Shown here piece by piece: positions 1-7,617 of a DNA stretch of 20,832 nucleotides. The first letter of the stretch is position 1; the number at the start of each line of letters is the position of its first letter. Below the pieces are notes generated by a model. That model was not told where the DNA came from, searched no databases, and saw nothing but the letters and a program-made list of their open reading frames with translations. The position numbers and the translations under genes are program-made. The DNA is from an uncultured beta proteobacterium (GTDB lineage Bacteria; Pseudomonadota; Gammaproteobacteria; Burkholderiales; Burkholderiaceae), in NCBI GenBank assembly GCA_903827075.1, contig CAIKGX010000064.1, forward strand, positions 1 to 20,832, read 5' to 3'.

Positions 1-572
1 CCGGCAACAGTCTTAACATCAGTGCTCATAGTTGCGTATTTCAAGTCGACGTTCATTCCCCAGTTTTTATCAAACATATAGTCCATACCGATTTGTCCAA
101 CTACGCCAAGACTAGATTGATTCACTGTTACAGAGTTACCAAGACCAGGAAAGTTTTGACGATTACCGAAAATCGTGTAGTTCACACCAAGACCTACGTA
201 TGGCTTAAATGCACCTAAGTCTGTAAAGTGATACTGTGCCAACAAAGATGGTGGTAACGCAGTAACTTTACCGACATTCGTATTACCTGATCCAGCGGTA
301 ATATTTACCTGCTGTGGATAAGTTAAAACTAACTCAGCAGCAATATTTTTAGTAAAAAAGTATGAAATATCAAATTCAGGAATCCATTGATTCTGTGCCT
401 TTACGTTTAAGGCCTGGACAGTTCCATTACCACCTGACTGCCCATTCTGAAATAACAAATCTACGGCGCGGACACGCAACATCCATGGGTTTTCTTCAGC
501 TTGCGCCTGTGCCATTACTGGTGCCAATGATGCAACTGCTGCCATAGCTACTACGAGTGATTTAAGACGCAT
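1..572 (-). CDS. ompW: OmpW family outer membrane protein, 3' end cut by window edge
   Basis: About 190 codons are visible from an ATG at 572 read leftwards; the C-terminus lies outside the window. The start is preceded by AAAGGAG seven bases upstream. The product begins with a signal peptide (MRLKSLVVAMAAVASLAPVM, cleavage probably near AQA), followed by NPWMLRVRAVDL, and later VTALPPSLLAQYHF and FKPYVGLGVNYT. These are hallmarks of the OmpW eight-stranded beta-barrel, which forms a narrow hydrophobic channel in the outer membrane. In enterobacteria OmpW is linked to oxygen and stress responses, which fits the FNR-type boxes just upstream. The family call is firm; the transported substrate cannot be told from sequence. 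Confidence 0.9.
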   Translation of the reverse strand, partial: MRLKSLVVAMAAVASLAPVMAQAQAEENPWMLRVRAVDLLFQNGQSGGNGTVQALNVKAQNQWIPEFDISYFFTKNIAAELVLTYPQQVNITAGSGNTNVGKVTALPPSLLAQYHFTDLGAFKPYVGLGVNYTIFGNRQNFPGLGNSVTVNQSSLGVVGQIGMDYMFDKNWGMNVDLKYATMSTDVKTVA

Positions 573-592
573 GATGAACTCCTTTTTTGTTT

Positions 593-621
593 TCAATTTG
601 ATGAAATCATTTTCAAATTGA
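593..621 (-). promoter_or_regulatory. Inverted repeat at the start of the ompW leader
   Basis: Nine-base arms TCAATTTGA (593-601) and TCAAATTGA (613-621) are perfectly complementary around an 11-base centre. The repeat lies between the FNR box and the ompW ribosome site, overlapping the predicted -10 (609-614) and start of transcription (about 602). It could be a further operator or a leader hairpin; the sequence alone does not decide. Confidence 0.4.
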
Positions 622-636
622 TCCCAGTGTAGGAAT

Positions 637-650
637 TTGATTTAAATCAA
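637..650 (-). promoter_or_regulatory. Perfect FNR/Anr box upstream of ompW
   Basis: TTGATTTAAATCAA matches the FNR/Anr consensus TTGAT-N4-ATCAA exactly. Its centre is at 643.5. A -10-like GAAAAT on the minus strand (614 to 609) predicts a transcription start near 602, which puts the box at about -41.5, the class II activation position. This suggests direct oxygen-dependent activation of ompW. Confidence 0.75.
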
Positions 651-708
651 ATGAGAGGCCTTGCAGATTTTTTTATTTGCTAAAAAGCAACACTATTTGT
701 TGGAGTTT

Positions 709-722
709 TTGACCTAGATCAA
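709..722 (-). promoter_or_regulatory. Second FNR-like box, one mismatch
   Basis: TTGACCTAGATCAA differs from the FNR/Anr consensus at one base (TTGAC instead of TTGAT). It lies 72 bp upstream of the perfect box, roughly seven helical turns, and about 30 bp after the hemN stop codon. A role as an auxiliary upstream site for ompW is more likely than a role for hemN, whose 3' end it follows. Confidence 0.5.
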
Positions 723-752
723 ATGAACGCGTATTTACCCTAAAGATCTGTT

Positions 753-2168
753 TTATAAGACCTTGGAATACGTTCCACGAGCTTGAGATTCTCGCAGGTG
801 CCGGTCAAACGTCATTGCCACCCGCCTAGCCAGCAACCTACCTTTAATAGGAACAATCATCTTTGATCCTTCCCACTCGAGCAGACCCGCCTCTTCAAGG
901 CCTTTGAGTTCTTCAATCTCTGTTTTGAAGTAGCTGGGGAAATCGATATTGTGAGATTGAGCAAATACCTCGGTATCAAGCGCAAATTGGCACATCAACT
1001 CACCGATTAACTCACGGCGCAGCAGATCATCTTTATCCAACTGCAGACCCCTAAGCGTGGGCAGATGGCCATCATCAATCGCTGCGTAGTACTCATCTAA
1101 GGTACGTACATTCTGGGAATAGCAATCATCCACTTTTCCAATCGATGAGATTCCGAATGCAAGCAAGTCACACTCTGCTTGAGTGGAGTAACCCTGAAAG
1201 TTACGATGTAGCTTGCCTTCCTTTTGAGCTATGGCTAACTCATCTTCGGGCTTGGCAAAGTGGTCCATGCCGATAAAGACGTAACCTGCATCACCTAATC
1301 CTTCAATCGTATTGGACAAAATATCTAACTTATCAGCAGCGCCGGGTAAATCTGCCTCAGCAATTCTGCGCTGTGGCTTAAAGATGTGTGGCAAGTGTGC
1401 ATAGTTGTATACCGATAGGCGATCAGGACTCATTTTAAGAACGGTATCTACCGTTTCTTTAAAGGTTGCCGGTGTTTGTTTTGGTAATCCATAGATCAAA
1501 TCGACGCTTCTGGATTTAAAGCCATACTTTCTGGACCAATCCATTACTGCTTGTGTTTCCTCAATAGTCTGAATGCGGTGTACCGCCTCCTGCACAGCCA
1601 AATTGAAATCTTGCACTCCAAGGCTAATACGGTTAAAGCCCAGCTCGGCCAAGAGCGCAATATCCGCCTCAGTCACACGGCGAGGATCAATCTCGATGGA
1701 GTATTCTCCGCCAGGCAGTAATTCAAAATGCTCACGAGTGTGATGCATCAACTCCATCATTTCTTCATGAGACAAGAAAGTAGGTGTGCCACCACCCCAA
1801 TGCAATTGAGTAATAGGAATTTTTTTCTGTGCACCCATTGCTGTAGTTACCATCGCCATCTCTTTAGCTAAATACTTAATGTACTTAGCGCTTCGACCAT
1901 GGTCTTTGGTGATGATTTTGTTACAGCCACAGTAGTAGCAAATATTGGGGCAAAAAGGGATGTGAAAATAGAGTGATAAAGGCTCATTAGCGCTGGCCAC
2001 CCGCTTGAGTGCGCCCAGATAATCCACCTCTCCAAATTCATTATGAAAGCGATCAGCGCTAGGATAAGAGGTATAGCGAGGCCCATTGATATCAAACTTT
2101 TGCAGCAGCTCTGGATGAAAGAGCACTTCCTTTGCATCTTTGGGGGAAGTGGTAATCACAGGATTCAT
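753..2168 (-). CDS. hemN: Oxygen-independent coproporphyrinogen III oxidase (radical SAM)
   Basis: This 471-residue protein converts coproporphyrinogen III to protoporphyrinogen IX without oxygen, using two S-adenosylmethionine molecules and a [4Fe-4S] cluster in the cytoplasm. The radical-SAM cluster motif FCPNICYYCGC is at residues 72-82, with cysteines 73, 77, 80 and 82 exactly as in E. coli HemN. RYTSYPSADRF near residue 31, the WGGGTPTFL segment and SIEIDPR are family signatures. The length matches true HemN (about 457 residues) rather than the shorter HemW. It follows the COG2509 gene by 29 bp on the same strand, so co-transcription is likely. No Shine-Dalgarno sequence is evident at this start, and no FNR box is seen in the short gap upstream. 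Confidence 0.95.
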   Translation of the reverse strand: MNPVITTSPKDAKEVLFHPELLQKFDINGPRYTSYPSADRFHNEFGEVDYLGALKRVASANEPLSLYFHIPFCPNICYYCGCNKIITKDHGRSAKYIKYLAKEMAMVTTAMGAQKKIPITQLHWGGGTPTFLSHEEMMELMHHTREHFELLPGGEYSIEIDPRRVTEADIALLAELGFNRISLGVQDFNLAVQEAVHRIQTIEETQAVMDWSRKYGFKSRSVDLIYGLPKQTPATFKETVDTVLKMSPDRLSVYNYAHLPHIFKPQRRIAEADLPGAADKLDILSNTIEGLGDAGYVFIGMDHFAKPEDELAIAQKEGKLHRNFQGYSTQAECDLLAFGISSIGKVDDCYSQNVRTLDEYYAAIDDGHLPTLRGLQLDKDDLLRRELIGELMCQFALDTEVFAQSHNIDFPSYFKTEIEELKGLEEAGLLEWEGSKMIVPIKGRLLARRVAMTFDRHLRESQARGTYSKVL

Positions 2169-2197
2169 ACGAATAGTAGTTTAGATGGGCGGGCTAA

Positions 2198-3808
2198 TTA
2201 TTGGGAGAGGTAGTCAAGTGCTACCGCTTCCGCTACTTTAATCCCATCAACCCCGGCTGACAAAATTCCACCGGCATATCCAGCCCCCTCACCTGCTGGA
2301 TAAAGGCCTTTGATATTCAGACTCTGAAAATTAGGGCCACGGGTAATGCGCAAGGGTGAAGAGGTTCTCGTCTCCACACCAGTGAGTACCGCATCTTTCA
2401 TGGAGAAGCCTTTGATTTGTTTCTCAAAGGCAGGTATCGCTTCACGAATCGCTTCAATCGCATAGGCTGGCAAGCTGTCTGCCAAATCAGTGAGATGGAC
2501 GCCTGGCTTATATGATGGCGTCACGCTTCCCAATTGGGTCGACGCTTTGCCTTCCAAGAAATCACCTACCAACTGTCCGGGAGCTTCATAAGTAGAGCCT
2601 CCAAGCTCGAATGCCTTTGACTCTATTACCCTTTGAAACTCAATACCTGCAAGCGGCCCACCTGGGTAATCTTCAGGAGTAATTCCCACAACAATGCCGG
2701 CATTGGCATTGCGCTCATTACGAGAGTACTGACTCATGCCATTGGTCACCACCCGATTGGGTTCAGATGTGGCAGCAACAACAGTGCCACCAGGACACAT
2801 ACAAAAGCTGTAAACAGTCCGACCATTCTTGGCGTGATGCACTAATTTATAGTCGGCAGCGCCGATCAAGGCGTTACCAGCATGCGGACCTAGACGAGCC
2901 CTATCAATGACGGACTGAGGATGCTCAATCCGAAAACCCACCGAGAAGGGTTTAGCTTCCATAAATACACCAGCATGATGCAAGGCCTCAAAAGTATCGC
3001 GAGCACTGTGACCTAAAGCGAGGACAACATGATTTGCCACCAAATCCTCATGGCCTTCTATCTTGACCCCTTTAATTTGCTCATTCTGAATATCAAAACC
3101 AATCACCTTTTGTGAAAATCGAATGTCGCCACCCAACTCAATAATTTCTTGGCGCATCTTTTCAACTACGCCAACTAAACGGAAGGTGCCAATATGTGGT
3201 TTGGCAACATAGTGAATTTCTTCAGGTGCGCCAGCTTTAATAAATTCATGGATGACTTTGCGACCGTAGAATTTTGGATCTTTAATTTGGCTATAGAGCT
3301 TGCCATCAGAAAACGTCCCGGCACCACCTTCGCCAAACTGTACGTTGGATTCTGGGTTAAGCACATTCTTACGCCATAAACCCCAAGTGTCTTGAGTACG
3401 CTCACGCACTTTTTTACCACGCTCTAGAACGATGGGCTTAAAACCCATTTGTGCTAATAAAAGTGCTGCAAATATTCCGCAAGGGCCAAAACCAATCACT
3501 ACAGGTCGTAAAAAATTCACCGGTTTAGCTTCTGGTGCCTGAGCCACAAAGTGATAACTGGTATCTGGTGAAGGCCTTATATGAATATCATCCGCAAATG
3601 CCTTTAGAACTCTTTCCTCATCCTTTACCGACAAATCCACGGTATAGATAAAAGCCAGAGCAACATTCTTTCTGGCGTCATAACTGCGCTTGAAAACTTC
3701 AGTCCGAATTAAGTCTTGAGGCGCTAGTTTTAAGCGCTTCAAGATTGCCGCCTCCACCGCCTCTGGAAGGTGGTCAATTGGCAGGCGTAGTTCAGTAATA
3801 CGGATCAT
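2198..3808 (-). CDS. FAD-dependent dehydrogenase, COG2509 family
   Basis: The product has 536 residues. Residues 1-95 form an N-terminal domain typical of COG2509 proteins. It is followed by the dinucleotide-binding motif PVVIGFGPCGIFAALLLAQ (about 102-120) ending in the acidic VLERG strand. QFGEGGAGTFSDGKL, LALGHSARDTFE, FCMCPGGTVVAATSE and the C-terminal LYPAGEGAGYAGGILSAG are further FAD-contacting signatures. The physiological substrate of the family is not established, so no pathway is assigned. Its position directly upstream of hemN suggests a shared transcript and possibly a link to redox or haem metabolism, which is inference. The gene starts 89 bp from the divergent yaeQ. Confidence 0.9.
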   Translation of the reverse strand: MIRITELRLPIDHLPEAVEAAILKRLKLAPQDLIRTEVFKRSYDARKNVALAFIYTVDLSVKDEERVLKAFADDIHIRPSPDTSYHFVAQAPEAKPVNFLRPVVIGFGPCGIFAALLLAQMGFKPIVLERGKKVRERTQDTWGLWRKNVLNPESNVQFGEGGAGTFSDGKLYSQIKDPKFYGRKVIHEFIKAGAPEEIHYVAKPHIGTFRLVGVVEKMRQEIIELGGDIRFSQKVIGFDIQNEQIKGVKIEGHEDLVANHVVLALGHSARDTFEALHHAGVFMEAKPFSVGFRIEHPQSVIDRARLGPHAGNALIGAADYKLVHHAKNGRTVYSFCMCPGGTVVAATSEPNRVVTNGMSQYSRNERNANAGIVVGITPEDYPGGPLAGIEFQRVIESKAFELGGSTYEAPGQLVGDFLEGKASTQLGSVTPSYKPGVHLTDLADSLPAYAIEAIREAIPAFEKQIKGFSMKDAVLTGVETRTSSPLRITRGPNFQSLNIKGLYPAGEGAGYAGGILSAGVDGIKVAEAVALDYLSQ

Positions 3809-3886
3809 GGGTCTCTACGATACACAGTAAATAAGGGCAATTTACAAAATAATACTGGTTCAGGACTGACGGATGGGTTTAAAGGC

Positions 3887-3897
3887 GATAATGCGCC
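3887..3897 (+). promoter_or_regulatory. -10 element abutting yaeQ start, possible leaderless mRNA
   Basis: GATAAT (3887-3892) lies five bases before the yaeQ ATG at 3898. A start of transcription 6-7 nt downstream would fall on the start codon. The only purine-rich Shine-Dalgarno-like stretch (AAAGG) is 12 or more bases upstream, too far for normal use. No good -35 is visible. Confidence 0.35.
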
Positions 3898-4446
3898 ATG
3901 GCTCTACGCGCAACTATCCACAAAGCCGACCTTCATGTCGCAGATTCAGACCGTCATTACTACGGTAGTCATTCATTAACTATTGCCAAACACCCTTCAG
4001 AAACTGAAGAACGAATGATGGTCAGAATCATCGCGTTTGCACTGCAATCCCAAGAAGATTTAGTCTTTACCAAAGGCTTGAGCGATACCGATGAACCTGA
4101 TCTCTGGATCAAGGATTTAACCGATGCCATTCAACTATGGATTGAAATTGGTCAACCGGACGAGCGTCGCATTCTAAAAGCCTGCGGTCGCTCAGATCAA
4201 GTGGTGGTCTATTGCTATGGCGGTCACACTAGCAAGATTTGGTGGGATGGGATTGCCAACAAACTCACCCGTGCCCGCAATCTTCAAGTGATCTCTATAC
4301 CAGCAGAACAAGCTCACGAGCTCAACAAGCTTGTGGAGCGCAGTATGGTGATCCACATCAATATTTCAGATGGGGAGGCTTATGTCTCTTCCGATAAAGG
4401 CCAGGTCACCATCACCCCTGAAACATGGCGTAGCAATCCATCCTAA
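3898..4446 (+). CDS. yaeQ: YaeQ family protein
   Basis: The 182-residue product matches YaeQ over its whole length. It shows the conserved opening MALRATIHKADLHVAD, HPSETEERMMVR near residue 32, DEPDLW, and WIEIGQPDERRI near residue 100. YaeQ has a fold related to the PD-(D/E)XK nuclease superfamily; its cellular role is not settled, and an early proposal as a transcription antiterminator analogous to RfaH is doubtful. It is the first gene of a closely spaced plus-strand run (next gene 5 bp downstream). Confidence 0.93.
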   Translation: MALRATIHKADLHVADSDRHYYGSHSLTIAKHPSETEERMMVRIIAFALQSQEDLVFTKGLSDTDEPDLWIKDLTDAIQLWIEIGQPDERRILKACGRSDQVVVYCYGGHTSKIWWDGIANKLTRARNLQVISIPAEQAHELNKLVERSMVIHINISDGEAYVSSDKGQVTITPETWRSNPS

Positions 4447-4451
4447 GATCT

Positions 4452-4868
4452 ATGAAGACTGTTGTCTTGGATACCAACGTCCTACTCGATCTATTTGTCT
4501 TTAATGACTTTAGGGCATTGCACCTAAAACAGGCATTGCAAGAAAAACGGATTAACGCAGTTGCCACACAAAAGACGCTAGAGGAGTTTGTAGATGTCAT
4601 CTCGCGGCCTTTATTTTCCTTGGAAGAAAGTAAGCAGGCTGACATCTTTTCGGAGTGGATATTGCTAGCAAGGACAATAGACGATCAAAGCCTTGCAGTA
4701 GCACCATGGCAATGCGAAGATCCTGATGACCAGGTGTTTCTCGACTTAGCTTATTCGATAAGACCTTCTACTTTGATGAGCAAAGACAATGCCCTGCTTA
4801 AACTGGCCAGCAAAGCTTCTAAAGAAGGTGTTTTGATTACTACTGATTACATGGATTTTTCTCATTAA
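4452..4868 (+). CDS. PIN-domain protein (putative toxin-type ribonuclease)
   Basis: The 138-residue protein starts with MKTVVLDTNVLLDLFV, the first PIN strand carrying acidic residue Asp7. Further candidate metal ligands follow: Glu44/Glu45 in TLEEFVDVI, Asp92/Asp93 in CEDPDDQVFLDLA, and Asp112 in LMSKDNALL. The C-terminal GVLITTDYMDF fits the class usually annotated as 'putative toxin-antitoxin system toxin component, PIN family'. PIN domains are Mg-dependent ribonucleases. No antitoxin gene is next to it: yaeQ ends 5 bp upstream and a DUF1653 gene starts 9 bp downstream. It may therefore be a housekeeping RNase rather than a toxin. Confidence 0.85.
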   Translation: MKTVVLDTNVLLDLFVFNDFRALHLKQALQEKRINAVATQKTLEEFVDVISRPLFSLEESKQADIFSEWILLARTIDDQSLAVAPWQCEDPDDQVFLDLAYSIRPSTLMSKDNALLKLASKASKEGVLITTDYMDFSH

Positions 4869-4877
4869 GATATCAAT

Positions 4878-5099
4878 ATGAATGTATCTACAACAGTGTC
4901 GCCAGGCGATGGCCTATTTATCCCAGGCAGCAAGCTCAAACATAAGAAAAGTGGTGGTTTTTATAAAGTACTTCTCCTTGCCAATATTGAAGCTACTTTA
5001 GAGCCCGCCTATGTGTATGAGTCACTACAAACACATGATTTTTGGATCAGGCCAAAAGCAGAAATGGAAGATGGTCGATTTGAATTGATTTCAGAATAA
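4878..5099 (+). CDS. DUF1653 domain protein
   Basis: A 73-residue protein with the DUF1653 pattern: LKHKKSGGFYKVLLLANIEATLEPAYVYESL followed by FWIRP and a short acidic tail. The domain is small and SH3-like, and its function is unknown. It sits 9 bp after the PIN gene and 15 bp before slyX, so it is almost certainly in the same transcript. Confidence 0.82.
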   Translation: MNVSTTVSPGDGLFIPGSKLKHKKSGGFYKVLLLANIEATLEPAYVYESLQTHDFWIRPKAEMEDGRFELISE

Positions 5100-5114
5100 G
5101 ATTGGGGGAAGTAA

Positions 5115-5309
5115 ATGATCGAAGACCGTATTACCAATTTGGAAATCAAGCTTAGCTTTACTGAAGATCTCATTGAACAGCTAAATCAAACGGTATATAA
5201 GCAACAGCAGCAAATTGAGTTTCTTTATCGAGAGCTGAAATCTGTCAAAGAACAAGCCGGTAGCACCGGTGGAGGAAGTCTCAAGGATGAAATCCCCCCG
5301 CATTATTGA
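5115..5309 (+). CDS. slyX: SlyX family coiled-coil protein
   Basis: The 64-residue product begins MIEDRITNLEIKLSFTEDLIEQLN and continues as one heptad-patterned helix (TVYKQQQQIEFLYRELKSV). It ends in the proline/histidine tail PPHY seen in most SlyX proteins. The gene has a strong ribosome site (GGGGGAAG) just upstream. SlyX is widespread in proteobacteria, but its function is unknown. Confidence 0.88.
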   Translation: MIEDRITNLEIKLSFTEDLIEQLNQTVYKQQQQIEFLYRELKSVKEQAGSTGGGSLKDEIPPHY

Positions 5310-5384
5310 TGCCTTGATACTATTCTTTTTAGAAATATTGTTTTAATCTCTAAACATCGCATACAGCCATAAAGGAATCACACC

Positions 5385-5732
5385 ATGGGTAACTTAGCGC
5401 CTTTTCTCATTCAGTGGGGTCTAACCTCATTATCACTCTGGGTAGCCAGCTATCTCTTTAGCGGTCTACGATTTGCCGATGGCGGATCCTTGCTTATTGC
5501 TGCCCTACTACTGGGTTTCGCCAATGCCATTGTTAAGCCTTTATTAATCTTATTGACACTACCACTTACGGTCTTAACCATGGGCTTATTTTTGCTGGTG
5601 GTCAATGCGTTAGTTCTCATGCTGGTCTCTGCATTGGTCAGTGGATTTACAATTTCCAGCTTCTGGACCGCATTCTTTGCTAGTATTTTTATCTCTCTGT
5701 TTAGCCTTTTTGTAAGCGGAATGCTGTTCTAG
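5385..5732 (+). CDS. Four-helix membrane protein, phage holin family 4-2 type
   Basis: The 115-residue protein is almost wholly hydrophobic, with four predicted membrane helices. It carries the family signature FANAIVKPLLILLTLPLTVLT in the middle and ends on a helix. It has a good ribosome site (AAAGGA). Members are annotated as 'phage holin family protein' (PF04020), but they occur as ordinary chromosomal genes in many bacteria; nothing else phage-like is nearby, so a lysis role is not supported. It converges on the AsmA gene with only three bases between the stop codons. Confidence 0.8.
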   Translation: MGNLAPFLIQWGLTSLSLWVASYLFSGLRFADGGSLLIAALLLGFANAIVKPLLILLTLPLTVLTMGLFLLVVNALVLMLVSALVSGFTISSFWTAFFASIFISLFSLFVSGMLF

Positions 5733-5757
5733 TATTTACTTTTTTGCAGAGTAAATA
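5733..5757. terminator. Inverted repeat at the convergent gene ends
   Basis: TATTTACT (5733-5740) and AGTAAATA (5750-5757) form an 8-bp AT-rich stem around the stop codons of the convergent holin-like and AsmA genes. There is no clear trailing T-run outside the stem, so use as a bidirectional terminator is only a guess. Confidence 0.25.
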
Positions 5758-7541
5758 TCTGACCAAGGATGCAACGCTGCTTTACAGGGTTGTGACTTGG
5801 TCGCCATCGATTTGGCATTTTCAGCCAAAATGCTTGCGCCCCCGGTCAAAATGCCTACCCCAATTGAAACAGCACTAGTGACGACTCCGGTCTTATTAAT
5901 GCCCGTACTCGGATGTTCTAAAGTGCCTTGTAATGTGATCAGATTGGCTAAATCTAGGCCCGTTGTCAGGCCTGATTTTTCTCGGGGGTGAATATTGAGA
6001 TTAATGACTTCCGTTTTGAGGTTTACCGTACCACTCAGCACGACGTCTAATCTATCAGTTTGCACGCCTACTGAATCGTCAATGCTCACCAAGCCGTTAT
6101 TCACAGGCAAATACGCTACCGCACACTCCAAAATAGTTTGATTTGACTTCTTGCGCAATGGGTTGATCGCATCAAATAAAGAGACCACAAAATCACCACC
6201 TTTATTAATGTAGTTTGATGGAACTTTGGCTGAACCTACCAAGATCTGCACATTGCCTGTAGCATCCCCAACGAGCTGATGCAGACTGGCTCCAGAGCCT
6301 TTTAAATCGAAGGCAATTCGCATGTCCCCTCCACTCACTTTAGAAGTTCCATCAGCAGCTTTTAGCACTTGTTCCAATGTGTAGCCCTTGGCCTCCCCTT
6401 TAGCACTAACACTAGGGCTAGCACTATGAAATTTTCCAATCGAGGCTTGAGCTTCTGCAGACCCAGTCCCTAGCTGAAAATTCAAATGCCGAAGTTCTAT
6501 TTGATCATTATTAAATTCAATCAGTGCAGTCACATTCTTTAAGGGTGCACGATCAGGCATACCCAGTTGGTTGATATTGACATCAATACGTCCATCAGCC
6601 TCTGGCAATAAATCCCACGGCAAAGGTTCATTACTAAAGAAATAAGGCGAGCGGCTTTTCGAACTCGAATGAGCTGGCAATCCCTTTGCACCAGACGCTG
6701 CTACTGCTGAAGCCCCCGCAAGAGGAGCTACATCAAAAGACTTCGAGCTCAATTGAAGATCAAAATGAGGAATGGCTTTAGACTGCTTTTGAATATTCCC
6801 TTTTAACGCCAACATTTTTTCATTAAGCTCAACATTGATATTGAGCTCAATCTTGAGTGGTGTTTGATCCCAGTCATTTAATATCTTACGAACCGCTGTG
6901 ACCTTGCCGTTAACACCAAGCCGAATATCGCCCTGCTTGGCATCTAACTTGATGATGGTATTGCTACCATCGCCCCGCAAGGAAAAGTGTGCAATTTGAT
7001 ATTTCTTTTCAGATCCAGACGCATCTCGATAGGCAATCTGTGCATTCTTTACATTGACAGCCTCAATGGCTACAAAGATATCCTGATCTCCACTAGATTC
7101 AGAAGAGGCGTCGGGCTTACTAGGATCACCCTGCACTAAAGGAGCGGCCAATATCCAATTACCCGCTCCAGCTGAATTTGTTTGCAAATGGGCATCTATA
7201 CCGCTTAAATTAATTTGACTGATCTCTACACGCTTAGAAAATAAGGGGAGTAATTTGACATCTAAATCCAAGCTCTTGATATTGAGCATCTCTGGATTTG
7301 ATGCCCAACTAGCATTACTCAAGGAAATATCTTCAGCCACTACACCAACAGACGGAAAAAATGTCAGGCTCACTGGTCCTGATATTTTTAAATCTCGTCC
7401 AGTGGCCTCTTTTACCGCTGAACTGAGTAATTGGGTGAGCTTAATTTGATCTATGGAGGAAATCGCGTACCAAACACCGCCTCCTCCTAAGGCTATCATG
7501 GCAGCCAAAGCAAATAATGCGATCTTAATGTTTTTGTTCAT
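5736..7541 (-). CDS. AsmA family protein
   Basis: The start is taken as ATG at 7541 (601 residues); an in-frame TTG two codons upstream is less likely. Residues 6-28 form a single N-terminal membrane anchor. The typical AsmA sequence follows: residues beginning ISSIDQIKLTQLLSSAVKEATGRDLKI, and LTFFPSVGVVAEDISLSNASWAS. The large remainder is beta-rich and periplasmic, with a C-terminal ASKV/NLIT-type repeat region and a glycine/alanine-rich hydrophobic segment (VSIGVGILTGGASILAE). AsmA-like proteins are related to TamB and YhdP and are thought to help move phospholipid or assemble the outer membrane. The exact role here is unknown. A low-complexity linker lies near residues 273-302. Confidence 0.85.
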   Translation of the reverse strand: MNKNIKIALFALAAMIALGGGGVWYAISSIDQIKLTQLLSSAVKEATGRDLKISGPVSLTFFPSVGVVAEDISLSNASWASNPEMLNIKSLDLDVKLLPLFSKRVEISQINLSGIDAHLQTNSAGAGNWILAAPLVQGDPSKPDASSESSGDQDIFVAIEAVNVKNAQIAYRDASGSEKKYQIAHFSLRGDGSNTIIKLDAKQGDIRLGVNGKVTAVRKILNDWDQTPLKIELNINVELNEKMLALKGNIQKQSKAIPHFDLQLSSKSFDVAPLAGASAVAASGAKGLPAHSSSKSRSPYFFSNEPLPWDLLPEADGRIDVNINQLGMPDRAPLKNVTALIEFNNDQIELRHLNFQLGTGSAEAQASIGKFHSASPSVSAKGEAKGYTLEQVLKAADGTSKVSGGDMRIAFDLKGSGASLHQLVGDATGNVQILVGSAKVPSNYINKGGDFVVSLFDAINPLRKKSNQTILECAVAYLPVNNGLVSIDDSVGVQTDRLDVVLSGTVNLKTEVINLNIHPREKSGLTTGLDLANLITLQGTLEHPSTGINKTGVVTSAVSIGVGILTGGASILAENAKSMATKSQPCKAALHPWSDIYSAKK

Positions 7542-7617
7542 GAGCAACTGATTCTAAGTTCAGGAAAGAGTCCGTAGACTAAAATTGATGTTACACCTTC
7601 CTTGAAAACTGCTCACC

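Noticed and set aside
362..547. 61-residue plus-strand frame at the left end
   Set aside because: It is the antisense shadow of the ompW signal peptide and first strands; the minus-strand reading is clearly the real gene.
662..694. Intrinsic terminator for hemN (TTGCT/AGCAA hairpin)
   Set aside because: On the minus strand the hairpin is followed by A rather than T, so it does not have terminator polarity; only a short AT-rich palindrome is present.
5385..5732. Holin as evidence of a prophage remnant
   Set aside because: This family is common as a stand-alone chromosomal gene, and no endolysin, integrase or other phage gene is nearby.
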